Shown here in pieces: positions 50,418 to 59,680 of a stretch of 64,000 nt of DNA. Source of the DNA: Pseudomonas sp. B33.4 (lineage in GTDB: Bacteria; Pseudomonadota; Gammaproteobacteria; Pseudomonadales; Pseudomonadaceae). The stretch spans positions 6,396,001 to 6,460,000 of the forward strand of contig NZ_CP140706.1 in the NCBI RefSeq assembly GCF_034555375.1, given 5' to 3'. The first letter of the stretch is position 1. Each line of letters opens with the position of its first letter. Made by a program: the position numbers and the translations under genes. The notes under the pieces are model-generated. The model saw only the letters and a program-made list of their open reading frames with translations. It ran no database searches and was not told where the DNA came from.

Positions 50418-51980
50418 CTATTCGAGTACCACTTCGAGGTCGAGGTGGCACAGCCTGCGATAAATCTCTTCCTTGCGTTCACGTACGGCATGGTTCTGCG
50501 GCAACAACTCGCAGCAGCTATGCAGTAAATGCAGCACTTCCAATGCAAGATCGGGCTCCCAGGCGTGCAGGCCTGAGTCCTGTAATGTCTGATCGAGGGT
50601 TTCCAGCTGGTTCTTGGCCAGTTCGTATTTCTTGGCCATGAAGCACAGGCGCGCGAGGGCGAACTGCCAGAAGAAGCGTTCGCGGCCACCGTGAGCGGAT
50701 TGCAAACCCTGCTTGAGCGTCTGCACGGCGGGCTTCAGGCCTTCCTTGCGCAGCAGCGGCAGAACTTCTTCGAGGGCCTTTTCCCAGGCTGGCTGGGTTT
50801 CGACGTTTTCGCTTTCGACCTTGCGCGGCGCACTGGCGCTCTGCAGGTGCGGCATGACGTTGGCGGCGATCCAAGCCCGGGTGGACGGATCGGCAAACGG
50901 CGCGCCGTCATGGAAACGCAACTCGACAATGCCGGGCAGCCGTTGAACCAAAAGCGCGAAGTGGATTTCCACTTCGCGCATTGCCAGCTCGGCGTTGAGG
51001 TTCTGGAGACACTCCCAGACCATCCTCTGGCCATCGAACCAGAACGGCGCCTTCGCCAGGCTCGCCTCCAGTTCCACCAGCAGGTCGGCGTATTTGCCCT
51101 GATCGAAACGGTCCTGGTACAGCTTGAGTTTTTCCAGCGGCAGGCCGCGCAATACGGTGATCTGCTCGGCGTTGCGCTCCGGCACCGCGTCGATGGTCAT
51201 CCACAGCAGCGTGCGATTGAGGCGCAGAGCGCGCAGGTCGGTGGCTTTCTGTTTGAGCCACCAGGCGCACAGCGGACGGGCGCTTTCCTGCTGGGCGCGC
51301 AGGGCTTTATGGGCGTCTCGTTCGTTGTCGATCGGTGCGCCCGGGGTGAGCAACTGGCTGGCAGCCTGCTTGACCTGCGCCACTGCCGCACCGACCACAC
51401 CGGGGGCCGGCTGATTGTCGGCCGCGCGCTGGATCATGGTTTTCAGGCGACGGGAGATCGGCAGCAACAGCGGCGAGTCATCGCCCAGATGCTCAGCGCA
51501 AGCCGCTTCGAGACCGGACAGGTGCTCGGAGAGCTGCCGGAACATCGGCAACTGCTCTTTGATCGCAATGTTTTCGGTGATGACCTGCTCGAGACGCGGC
51601 ACCAGCCAGCCGATGGCGGCGGCACGGGTGCGGGGTTTGAGCGGGTGAACGTCGGCCCAGTTATTTTCCGACAGATGGTGCAGCAGACCGAGGCCGGCCA
51701 GCAGCCCGGGGAAGGATTCACGCTGGTACAGCGACCAGGTCAGCCAGGCGCCGACACGCAGATCCTTGGATTGGGTACGCAGCAGGTTTTCGCTGTTTTC
51801 GCGAATTTTCAGCCAGTCGATCTGCCCGCTTTCGTGCATCGACGAGGCTTTGGCCAGCTCGCTTTCCAGCGCCTCGAATTCGCTCGAAAAACGAACGTCT
51901 TCGCCCGCGAAATTCTCTTTGGAAACAGAGACTTTAGCGAGTTCGAGGTAATGGGCGGAAAGTTTGCTTGAGTAGGACAT
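50418..51980 (-). CDS. tssA: T6SS cap/baseplate organiser TssA
   Basis: A 520-aa protein with the ImpA-type N-terminal region (WLTWSLYQRESFPGLLAGLGLL, NWADVHPLKPRTRAAAIGWL) and a long helical C-terminus of the VasJ/TssA2 type. First gene of the tss operon; its promoter must lie in 51981-52695. Confidence 0.93.
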   Translation of the reverse strand: MSYSSKLSAHYLELAKVSVSKENFAGEDVRFSSEFEALESELAKASSMHESGQIDWLKIRENSENLLRTQSKDLRVGAWLTWSLYQRESFPGLLAGLGLLHHLSENNWADVHPLKPRTRAAAIGWLVPRLEQVITENIAIKEQLPMFRQLSEHLSGLEAACAEHLGDDSPLLLPISRRLKTMIQRAADNQPAPGVVGAAVAQVKQAASQLLTPGAPIDNERDAHKALRAQQESARPLCAWWLKQKATDLRALRLNRTLLWMTIDAVPERNAEQITVLRGLPLEKLKLYQDRFDQGKYADLLVELEASLAKAPFWFDGQRMVWECLQNLNAELAMREVEIHFALLVQRLPGIVELRFHDGAPFADPSTRAWIAANVMPHLQSASAPRKVESENVETQPAWEKALEEVLPLLRKEGLKPAVQTLKQGLQSAHGGRERFFWQFALARLCFMAKKYELAKNQLETLDQTLQDSGLHAWEPDLALEVLHLLHSCCELLPQNHAVRERKEEIYRRLCHLDLEVVLE

Positions 51981-52695
51981 CCATGGCCTTTATTAAGGAT
52001 TACAGTCAGGCGCCTATTGGAGTTGCGGCGGCGCGGGACAGTATCGAAGAGCGGTGAAGCGACTCATCCAATTGAGATGTGCTCTTTCAAGTGGGCGCAT
52101 CGTAATCACTATGATGGCCACTAGCAAGCATCTGATTAAACAACAAGACGAAGTGTTCATTGGGGTCTGTAGGAGATTGCCCTATATGTCACAAGGGAAT
52201 CCCTGATAGTCATTTATATTCGCCACATTTCTCTCTCCCCCGCCAATGCCCTGAGCTAGAGCGCTTCTGTACGGCGAGACGACATCCTCCCGGACGTTCG
52301 TCCCATTACAGAGCGGCAAGCATGACAACTCTTGAAAAAAATAGAAGTAGGACACTTCCGAAAATGCATCAGCCTCTTTGAACAATTCAGCGAGGACAAT
52401 GATAAACAGAAAAAGTGCCATCAATTTGATGGCAAAGTATTTTTGTGAAACTTTCCCAGCCCCGTAAACACTGCACATTCGTGCTAACTCAATAAATATC
52501 GAAGTACTCTCCTACAGCCAGTTCCTTCAATTCATACAACGTTTTACAACCCGGAAGTCTCTGACAAATGACAGAGACACTTCTTACATCAATTTATTTC
52601 CCGCGCCGCTAGCGTGCCTTGGCAAATTTTTTATGCGTGGCGATCACGGAGGATCGGACACCGCGCAATGACTCACTTTGCTTAAGGACAAGCCT
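51981..52695. other. Divergent intergenic region between tssA and the second vgrG
   Basis: 715 nt without a convincing gene. It must hold divergent promoters for the minus-strand tss operon and the plus-strand vgrG module. A GG-N10-GC element lies at 52605-52618 on the minus strand. A 98-codon open frame on the minus strand at 52182-52478 lacks family features and is not called. The part from 52100 to 52600 is AT-richer than the flanking genes. Confidence 0.6.
52605..52618 (-). promoter_or_regulatory. Possible sigma-54 promoter element for the tss operon
   Basis: On the minus strand it reads GGCACG-CTAG-CGGC, i.e. GG-N10-GC with a perfect GGCACG -24 half but CGGC instead of TTGC at -12. The cluster encodes its own sigma-54 activator. 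The weak -12 box and the ~610-nt distance to tssA keep confidence low. Confidence 0.25.
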
Positions 52696-54696
52696 ATGTT
52701 CGGTACGGGCAATTGCGCGCTGTTTACCCTGCAAATTCCTGCTTTTCGTCACGACTTCAAGGTGCTTTCGTTTAACGGCGCTGAAGCCGTCAGTCAGCTG
52801 TATGCCATCCGTGTCGCACTGGTGAGCGAGCGGACTGATGTCGATCTGGAAGCGTTGCTAAGCCGACCTGCGTTCCTGCAATTCGGCGCCAATCAGGAAG
52901 GCATTCACGGGCGCATCGAAAACATAATGCTGGCGGAGTCCGGCAAACGCCTGACTCGCTATGAGCTCACGCTGGTGCCCGCGCTGCACTACCTGCAGTT
53001 CAGTCGCGACCAGCGGATTTTCCAGAACCTGACAGTGCCCCAAATTGTCGCGCAGGTTCTGCAACGGCAGGGCATTCAGCCCGATGACTTCACCTTCAAT
53101 GTCACCACCCGTGCAGTGCGTGAGTACTGCACGCAATACGGCGAGGACGACTTCCGTTATATCCAGCGCCTGTGCGCCGAGGACGGCATCGCGTGGCATC
53201 ACCAGCACTCGGTTGACAGGCATTTGCTGGTGTTCAGCGACAGTCAGGTGTTTTTCCCAAAATTGGGAGCGACCGCTTTTCAGCCTGACAGCGGCATGGT
53301 TGCAGAACATCCGGTGGTCAATCACCTCACCATGGGCTTCAACACTCGCACCAGCACGGTCACCCGCCGCGACTATGACCTGAAACGCCCGAGCCTGTTG
53401 CTGGAGAGTCGCTTCACCGCCGAATTCACGCCCGAACTTGAAGACTATCGTTATCCGCTGCTCATGACGTCTGAGAAGCACGGCAAACAGCAGGCGCGCC
53501 AAGCACTGGAGCGGCACCGCAGCGACTATCAATGGATTGAGGGCAAGAGCAATCAAGCGATATTGCGCAGCGGTCACCTTTTCGACCTGACCGAACATCC
53601 GCGACCGGACTGCAACGAGATGTGGTTGCTGCTGAACATCACTCATGAAGGCAAGCAGCCCCAAGTGCTGGAAGAGGCTTTCAGCAGCGATGACAAAACA
53701 GCTGATGGCTTCACTCAAGGTTATCGCAATACCTTCAAGGCCATCCCGGCCGACGTGCTTTACCGCCCGCCACTGCCAGCGCCAAGACCTGTGCTGGTTT
53801 GCCAGACCGCACGAGTCACCGGGCCGCCCGGAAGAGAGACGTTCTGCGACGAATACGGCAGGGTTCGCGTCGAGTTTCCATGGGACCGGGCAGAACTCAA
53901 TAGCGAGAAAAGCAGTTGCTGGATACGCGTTGCCTCCAGCTGGGCCGGGGAAGGTTTCGGGGCGATGACGATTCCGCGCATCGGCATGGAAGTGGTCGTG
54001 ACATTTCAGGAGGGTGACCCGGATCAACCGCTGATCACCGGGTGCGTGCCCAACAAGATCACATCCGCCGCCTATGCATTGCCAGCCAACGAGACCAGAA
54101 CGGTCTTGCGCACTCAAAGCTCACCGCGCAATGGCGGTTACAACGAGTTGTCGATCGAAGACCGTGCCGGACAGGAAAAAATCTACCTGCGGGCTCAACG
54201 TGACATCGAGCAAGTGATCCTCAACGACCGCCTCGAACAGGTGGGCAATAACAGCACCACCCTGATCGCAGGCAAAGAACTGCGCACCCAGCACGGCGTG
54301 CGCAGCACGGTGATCAATGCCGATGATCTGCTGACGATCAGCGGCACCAGCAGCCTGACCGCAGGATCCCTGGTAATTCACGCCGGTCAGCAGGCGCACA
54401 TTTCGGCCAGCAACGTGGTGATCGATGCGGGCATGAGCCTGACGCTCACCGCCGGTGGTCACCACATCGTGATCAACGCCGGCGGAATATTCAGCAGCGT
54501 CCCGATCGTGCAGGGCGGCGCCCCTCTGGCGGGTATTGCACCGATACAGGCAACACAGGCCCCGGCCGGTAAAACCCTTGCCGACATCGCCAGCCCGGCG
54601 TCCATCGTCGCGGGTGCCCGCCAGCAGGCCGCGGACTATTGCCCACTTTGCGAGGCCTGCCGTGCCGGCCAGTGCAGCATCGGAGAAGTCGCATGA
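52696..54696 (+). CDS. vgrG: T6SS spike protein VgrG (second copy)
   Basis: A 666-aa VgrG with the gp27 region (AVREYCTQYGEDDFRYIQRLC, EDGIAWHHQHS), gp5/OB core (CWIRVASSWAGEGFGAMTIP, MEVVVTFQEGDPDQP) and beta-helical tail. The extreme C-terminus is Cys-rich (YCPLCEACRAGQC), a possible metal or disulfide tip not seen in the first copy. ATG 52696 has AAGGACA upstream. It overlaps the DUF4123 gene by ATGA. It heads a chaperone-lipoprotein-lipase module. Confidence 0.95.
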   Translation: MFGTGNCALFTLQIPAFRHDFKVLSFNGAEAVSQLYAIRVALVSERTDVDLEALLSRPAFLQFGANQEGIHGRIENIMLAESGKRLTRYELTLVPALHYLQFSRDQRIFQNLTVPQIVAQVLQRQGIQPDDFTFNVTTRAVREYCTQYGEDDFRYIQRLCAEDGIAWHHQHSVDRHLLVFSDSQVFFPKLGATAFQPDSGMVAEHPVVNHLTMGFNTRTSTVTRRDYDLKRPSLLLESRFTAEFTPELEDYRYPLLMTSEKHGKQQARQALERHRSDYQWIEGKSNQAILRSGHLFDLTEHPRPDCNEMWLLLNITHEGKQPQVLEEAFSSDDKTADGFTQGYRNTFKAIPADVLYRPPLPAPRPVLVCQTARVTGPPGRETFCDEYGRVRVEFPWDRAELNSEKSSCWIRVASSWAGEGFGAMTIPRIGMEVVVTFQEGDPDQPLITGCVPNKITSAAYALPANETRTVLRTQSSPRNGGYNELSIEDRAGQEKIYLRAQRDIEQVILNDRLEQVGNNSTTLIAGKELRTQHGVRSTVINADDLLTISGTSSLTAGSLVIHAGQQAHISASNVVIDAGMSLTLTAGGHHIVINAGGIFSSVPIVQGGAPLAGIAPIQATQAPAGKTLADIASPASIVAGARQQAADYCPLCEACRAGQCSIGEVA

Positions 54697-55541
54697 GCAC
54701 ACTCGAACAATGGCTGAACGCACAATCGCGATCCGATCGCGCACTGTTTCTGATGCTCGACTCGCTCGATCAACCTGAAGAATGTAATGCCCTGACGCAA
54801 GAACTCGGCACCGAACACGCTCGCAATTTATATGTGGGTACAGCGGCGAACTCACTGGCGCAGAGCGGTCCGTTTCTGTTTCAGATCGGTAGCGTCAGAC
54901 ATCCGCTGGTCCAGACCCTGTTGAACACACCTGAACGGGCTTGGGGCTGGCTGGCCAGTGCCGGTCACGCGGATCTGGATGCTCTGGCTGCGCACTGGCG
55001 CGAACGCATAATCACCGGCGAGTCGCCAAACCTGGCGGTGTATCGCGTACACGACAACCGTGTACTCGGCCGTGCCCTGGCCCATCTGCAACCAGCGCAG
55101 TACGCCGAGCTGCTTGGGCCGATCATCAGCGTTTGCTACTGGCAGGACCCGCAATGGTCCGTCGCCGATAACCCAGCTCCCGGCACTTACCCGCTGCCGG
55201 CCGAACCACCCTGGTTGAACACGCCAATACCAGAAACAGTGCGCGCCAACGTGCTGTTCGATAACACCCGACGCTATCTGGTGCGAGAGCACGTCGAAGC
55301 ACTGGCGTCGCTGGCCGAGCAGCATGATGTGGATGACTGGTTGTGGGCACAGATTCAACTGAGTCACCTGTGGCAGTGGCACCAACCGGAGCAGGTGCAC
55401 TTTTTACTGACCCAGAGTTTGAAAGCACCGGATTATCTGCCACCCAAAAACTGGCTGCCTAAACCTGAAGAAGACCCCGCGGCGCATTTCGAACGGTTGT
55501 ATCAGCAGGCGCTGTATTGGCAGGGGGAGGGGTCTATATGA
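54693..55541 (+). CDS. DUF4123 T6SS effector chaperone/adaptor
   Basis: A 282-aa protein of the DUF4123 (Tap/TEC) type: ALFLMLDSLDQPEE near the N-terminus, FLFQIGSVRHPLVQTLL and AHLQPAQYAELLGPI, with a helical C-terminus. DUF4123 proteins load cargo effectors onto VgrG. ATG overlaps the vgrG stop (ATGA), and the stop overlaps the next start the same way. Its cargo is presumably the lipase at 56332. Confidence 0.88.
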   Translation: MSTLEQWLNAQSRSDRALFLMLDSLDQPEECNALTQELGTEHARNLYVGTAANSLAQSGPFLFQIGSVRHPLVQTLLNTPERAWGWLASAGHADLDALAAHWRERIITGESPNLAVYRVHDNRVLGRALAHLQPAQYAELLGPIISVCYWQDPQWSVADNPAPGTYPLPAEPPWLNTPIPETVRANVLFDNTRRYLVREHVEALASLAEQHDVDDWLWAQIQLSHLWQWHQPEQVHFLLTQSLKAPDYLPPKNWLPKPEEDPAAHFERLYQQALYWQGEGSI

Positions 55542-56335
55542 GGGGTTCATTACGCTGGGCGACGCTGGGCAGTTGCCTTGCCCTGACCTTGGGTTGCTCC
55601 GCCGTCGGCAAGCCGAACTCGTTTACGTTCGTTCCCGATTTCCCAGCTGATTTCACGTATGAACTCAAAGCTATCTACCTTCCCGCGCAAGGCGAAACAT
55701 GCACCTTGCCGGTAAAGCGAGATTTTTGGGTCAGTTTCAATAAACCCGGCATGGAATACATCAGTACTGCCGAGATCGAGCTGTACAGAACCGAGAGTGA
55801 GTGCCCGCTAGCGCTCAACCATGTTGAGATCAAGATCATCGGAGTGATTGGCAGAGACGAGAAACGAAGCTACTCGGGATATGACTATGCCTCGTTCGCC
55901 GTACGTCCGGAATTATTGGAACGACAGATGGGTACCTTCGGTGATGACGGCGCGGGCGAGTTTTTCGGTGAATGCCAATGGCTGTTCCGCACCGTTGGCC
56001 CGAAGCGCTACATCACGAAAATACTCACCTGCAAAAAAATGGATGAGCAGGGCAACGTCCGCAGGGGTCGTCCCTCCACTGCGTACACGTTGACTCAGCT
56101 ATCGGGAAAAACGGTAAGGCTGAAGGTCAAGTTGGCCGATGAGGAAAAGCCGGCATTTGGTGACACGTGGGTCAAAGTCCCTGGCGGCTGGAAGCGCTGT
56201 ATGGGGAAAGGCTTTGAGGATCAGGACGCGTTCTGTTTCGGCAATTACGAAGACTTCAGCACCTTCAAAATGTTGGATGAGCGCGTCTGCACCATCTACC
56301 CGGGCTGCACAGAAAACAAGGAAGAAACCCAATGA
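55538..56335 (+). CDS. Lipoprotein, likely immunity to the adjacent lipase effector
   Basis: A 265-aa protein with a lipoprotein signal (LGSCLALTLGCSAVG; lipobox LTLGC). Mature domain of unknown type, ending in CTIYPGCTENKEE. Periplasmic lipoproteins encoded beside T6SS phospholipases are the usual Tli immunity proteins. It overlaps both the chaperone and the lipase gene by ATGA, so it is produced in step with the toxin. The specific family is not recognised. Confidence 0.8.
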   Translation: MRGSLRWATLGSCLALTLGCSAVGKPNSFTFVPDFPADFTYELKAIYLPAQGETCTLPVKRDFWVSFNKPGMEYISTAEIELYRTESECPLALNHVEIKIIGVIGRDEKRSYSGYDYASFAVRPELLERQMGTFGDDGAGEFFGECQWLFRTVGPKRYITKILTCKKMDEQGNVRRGRPSTAYTLTQLSGKTVRLKVKLADEEKPAFGDTWVKVPGGWKRCMGKGFEDQDAFCFGNYEDFSTFKMLDERVCTIYPGCTENKEETQ

Positions 56336-58668
56336 GCGTTGAACCATTGGCCGCCAGTGATGCGAGCTTTATGCAAGGCAACATACACGCCTGCCCTTTA
56401 CGTGGCCATACGACCACGTTTCAGCTAGTGGACGAATTTGGCGACGGCAAACCCTATGCCGGGTTGACTTATGAAGTCATTGATTACGAAGACACCGTCT
56501 ATTCCGGAAAACTGGATGCTACTGGCTCTGGCAAAGTCATTGATCATTACTGTGGCCCCGTCACTCTAAAACTCAATCAGTTTTATCAGGGCAAAGAGGA
56601 AACCTACGCTCGGCTGAAGCAACGACCACATTACCCACTCCCCATTACCGAACTCCAGGTACGCGCCGAACAAACCCGCTTTTTCCACACAACAGGTGTA
56701 CGCACCCAAGCCAACCCGGCAAAAAATCTCACCGACACCCATGCCTATTACCAGGTCGAGGTGAGTGAACTGGTCAAGCATGTGGCGCACCTACCGCCGC
56801 TGGCGCAGCGCCGCGACCCACCAAACATGCTGGTGCACAAACTGCTGCGGTCCGCGCCCAAAAGCAGAACTTTCAAGCAGGTTGATACAACTGCACCGGA
56901 TGGCGGGCTAAGTGCAATTTTCAATCAGGAAGACATGGCCACGGTCGAGCTGGGGTTTTTCCCGCCTCCACCCAAACCCAAGGGCATTGCCCTGCTGCCA
57001 AACAAACATCACGTGTTGGAAGTTCGCCCAATGCGGGCGCTGCGGCCGATGCTGTCGACCAGCGACGATTTCTGCGCACTCAACCTCTATCAACTGTCCT
57101 TGCTGGCCACCCTGAGCTATAGCGATTTCGGACAGGAACCGAACACGCAACCGGTGGAAACCGACAGCGTAAGCTTCCCCCTGCAGCCCAGCAGCGGCAA
57201 CTGGTTCGGCCATGCCCTGGCGCAGTTTGATGAGTTATGGCAAGTCGATGCTGCGCAAACGCAAAAGTACTACCCGCTGTACGAAGAAGTGCCTTATTCG
57301 AAACGCCTGGAAGTGGTTCCGTTCGACCCGCAACTCTACCCCGAAGTGAACGACCCGGCGTTGGGTGATGAGCAAGAAAATCCGGCCAAACTGCACTTTC
57401 TTGATGACCGCAACAAAGACAACAGTACCGACACCCAAGCCTTCATCTGCCACCACGACGAACTGATCCTCATCAGCGTGCGCGGCACCAGTGAAATATG
57501 GCCCGACGGCCTGCGTGATGGCGATGCTTATCAGGTTGCGTTCGAAGAAGGCGAAGGCAAGGTGCACCGAGGTTTCTACGGCGGGGCTCTGGCGGCATAC
57601 CCCTTTATCGTGACCTATCTGGATAAGTTCTACAGCGGGCAAAAGCTGCTGATCACCGGGCATAGCCTGGGCGGTGCAGTGGCTTTGATACTGTCCGAAA
57701 TGCTGCGCCGTGATAAGCGTTTCGACCCCGACATCGTGCTCTACACCTACGGCGCCCCTCGCGCCGGCGACACCACTTTCATCGAAAGTGCCAAGGCGTT
57801 GATCCACCACCGCATCGTCAACCAGAACGACCCGGTTCCGAGCGTACCCGCCACATGGATGAACACCTTTGCCAAACCAGAGCCGATGTATATCGCCAAT
57901 GGAGCAGTGCTGGTTATTACCCCCGCTGCCGGTTTTGCCTTGCTTGTCTGGGGAATGACCAACTTCTTTGGTGACGATTACGGACACCACGGTGCACTGC
58001 GCCATTTCATGCCCGTAGTGTTTGGCAAGGAACACCAATCCTCCATTCTCTGGCAGCCGGGCTGCAGCATTATCAACGATCACGGCTGTGCCGAAGCCTT
58101 GCGAAATATCAATGGCCTGCCCAAGCGCGGCTCTTTTCTGAAGCAGCTCTTCGCGGCAGGCGATCACTCGATGGTCGGCAGCTACATCCCCGGCTGCTGG
58201 GCCAGCCTGCGCCGCTGGCAGGAGGCGCAGCAGCTCAAACGCTCTTTGGTCACACCCCGGGAGTTCGAATGGGTCAGCGGCGCATTGGAAAATATCAGAA
58301 AGCAACTGCGTGCCGTTGAGCGCGAGATCCAGGCCCACCCCAGCGCCTATGTCCGCCACCAGGAAAGAAATCACAAGACCACGGTTCTCAACAACGAAAT
58401 AGACAAAATCAAAATGACCCATGACCGCCTGGTCGCTCTGCGCGGCCAGCGCGTCACCGAAGCCGACGTTTACGGCAGCTATGCCGACCAGCCCGAGTGG
58501 GTGCAGGAAAACCTGGTGCGCTGGAACGCTCACCCGGAAAACCTCGTCCAGGAACAACTGGCGATGATTCCGACAGCCGCCGAAGACCACGATGCCGCCA
58601 TCGCCGCAATGACCAGTGGCCATGCGGTTGGCGCGCCGTTTCAGCTGGATATTGATTCGATTGTGTAG
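56332..58668 (+). CDS. T6SS lipase/phospholipase effector (class-3 lipase, GHSLGG)
   Basis: A 778-aa protein without a signal peptide. The N-terminal ~170 residues (HACPLRGHTTTFQLVDEFGD, YAGLTYEVIDYED) look like a loading domain. The central alpha/beta-hydrolase has nucleophile Ser445 in GHSLGG, YGAPRAGD after it, Asp500 in QNDPVPSVP and a candidate His612 in GDHSMVGSY. The C-terminal ~150 residues are helical and charged. In this chaperone context it is most likely a Tle-type phospholipase attacking rival membranes. It could be assigned to a Tle subfamily by alignment. Confidence 0.85.
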   Translation: MSVEPLAASDASFMQGNIHACPLRGHTTTFQLVDEFGDGKPYAGLTYEVIDYEDTVYSGKLDATGSGKVIDHYCGPVTLKLNQFYQGKEETYARLKQRPHYPLPITELQVRAEQTRFFHTTGVRTQANPAKNLTDTHAYYQVEVSELVKHVAHLPPLAQRRDPPNMLVHKLLRSAPKSRTFKQVDTTAPDGGLSAIFNQEDMATVELGFFPPPPKPKGIALLPNKHHVLEVRPMRALRPMLSTSDDFCALNLYQLSLLATLSYSDFGQEPNTQPVETDSVSFPLQPSSGNWFGHALAQFDELWQVDAAQTQKYYPLYEEVPYSKRLEVVPFDPQLYPEVNDPALGDEQENPAKLHFLDDRNKDNSTDTQAFICHHDELILISVRGTSEIWPDGLRDGDAYQVAFEEGEGKVHRGFYGGALAAYPFIVTYLDKFYSGQKLLITGHSLGGAVALILSEMLRRDKRFDPDIVLYTYGAPRAGDTTFIESAKALIHHRIVNQNDPVPSVPATWMNTFAKPEPMYIANGAVLVITPAAGFALLVWGMTNFFGDDYGHHGALRHFMPVVFGKEHQSSILWQPGCSIINDHGCAEALRNINGLPKRGSFLKQLFAAGDHSMVGSYIPGCWASLRRWQEAQQLKRSLVTPREFEWVSGALENIRKQLRAVEREIQAHPSAYVRHQERNHKTTVLNNEIDKIKMTHDRLVALRGQRVTEADVYGSYADQPEWVQENLVRWNAHPENLVQEQLAMIPTAAEDHDAAIAAMTSGHAVGAPFQLDIDSIV

Positions 58669-58763
58669 CGGCTAAACAACGCGCGGACAAATCTTGGCTA
58701 TGCCAGAATCCAACGCCCACAGAATCTGCACCCTCTACAACGGCTGGTAAGGAGCTTCACCTC

Positions 58764-59120
58764 ATGGAATTGAAAACCCTATTTTTCGCAGCACTTATTT
58801 GGCTGCCAATCACCCAAGCATCAGCAGACACCCCCTCACTGGACGGCCATTACTACCTGTCCGGCGCCATGGAAATGGGCGCCGAATTGCTGCTGCGCAA
58901 GGACGGTACTTTTGATGCGGGCGTGGCGTACGGCAGTGCTGACGGTTTTGCCAAAGGCACTTGGCAAGTGGACAAGGAAATACTGACGCTGAAAAGTGCA
59001 ACCAAGCCTGCTTCCGATAACGATTTGTCTGTCCTGTTCGAGGATCTGCAATTGGCTATTGAGCCAAACTGCCTGGCCGTGGACTTCGGCAACGGCAAGG
59101 CCTGCTTCCGGCGTCAATAA
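58764..59120 (+). CDS. Small exported protein after the lipase effector
   Basis: A 118-aa protein with signal peptide (LFFAALIWLPITQASA) and a single beta-rich domain: HYYLSGAMEMGAELLLRKDG, ADGFAKGTWQVDKEILTLKS and a final GKACFRRQ. AAGGAG lies 9 nt before the ATG. It is separated from the lipase by 95 nt and closed by a terminator. It could be a second immunity or envelope protein; nothing proves it. Confidence 0.75.
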   Translation: MELKTLFFAALIWLPITQASADTPSLDGHYYLSGAMEMGAELLLRKDGTFDAGVAYGSADGFAKGTWQVDKEILTLKSATKPASDNDLSVLFEDLQLAIEPNCLAVDFGNGKACFRRQ

Positions 59121-59136
59121 GCCGATTTACAGCCAC

Positions 59137-59177
59137 AAAAAATGGGCACCCGACCGCAATCGGTGTGCCCATTTTTT
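59137..59177. terminator. Bidirectional terminator between the effector module and hupA
   Basis: Long hairpin AAAAAATGGGCAC ... GTGCCCATTTTTT with a nested CCGA/TCGG stem and A and T runs on both flanks. It serves both the plus-strand small exported gene and the minus-strand HU gene. Confidence 0.88.
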
Positions 59178-59214
59178 ATTACGATGTTCCCCCGCTATTC
59201 AGGGGATCCGCCGC

Positions 59215-59490
59215 TTATGGATTGACGCTGTCTTTCAACGATTTGCCTGGCTTGAACGCAACGGTGTTGCTGGCCTTGATTTTGACCGGTTCACCGGTCT
59301 GCGGGTTTTTGCCGGTGCGGGCGCCGCGGTGGCGTTGCAGGAAGGTGCCGAAGCCGACCAGCGTCACGCTGTCCTTGCGGTGCAGAGCGCCGGTGATTTC
59401 TTCGAGAACGGCGTTGAGTACGCGGTTGGCCTGTTCTTTGGTCAGATCTGCTTTTTCAGCGATTGCAGCGGCGAGTTCTGGTTTACGCAT
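59215..59490 (-). CDS. hupA: HU-family DNA-binding protein
   Basis: A 91-aa nucleoid protein (MRKPELAAAIAEKADLTKEQ, VGFGTFLQRHRGARTGKNPQ, AFKPGKSLKDSV) with the HU beta-arm and a conserved RxGxNPxTGE-like stretch. The gene symbol is by position next to rubredoxin reductase, as in P. aeruginosa. It marks the return of core gene order on the right side. Confidence 0.92.
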   Translation of the reverse strand: MRKPELAAAIAEKADLTKEQANRVLNAVLEEITGALHRKDSVTLVGFGTFLQRHRGARTGKNPQTGEPVKIKASNTVAFKPGKSLKDSVNP

Positions 59491-59680
59491 TAGTGAAGCC
59501 CCTTTGACGGTTTTTTGTTGTTATGTCCGTGCTGTTCTCGTTGGAACAGCGCCCAAGGCGCCGCAGGCTCTACTCTGCGGCAGACGGGAGTGAGAATGGC
59601 ACGCGGATACCGGCGGCGCCAGTCTCCCCGCGACCTTTGTAGGGGCAAAAGCGGGGTGATTCCGACAGAACGACCGGTAT

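Noticed and set aside
52182..52478. 98-codon minus-strand open frame upstream of tssA
   Set aside because: One hydrophobic stretch (LMALFLFIIVLAELF) but no ribosome site that I trust, no family, and it lies in a promoter region. Could be real; not supported.
8051..59200. Integrase, tRNA attachment site or transposase marking island ends
   Set aside because: I saw no tRNA gene, integrase, transposase or direct repeats at the junctions. The block is called accessory only from its content and from remembered gene order.
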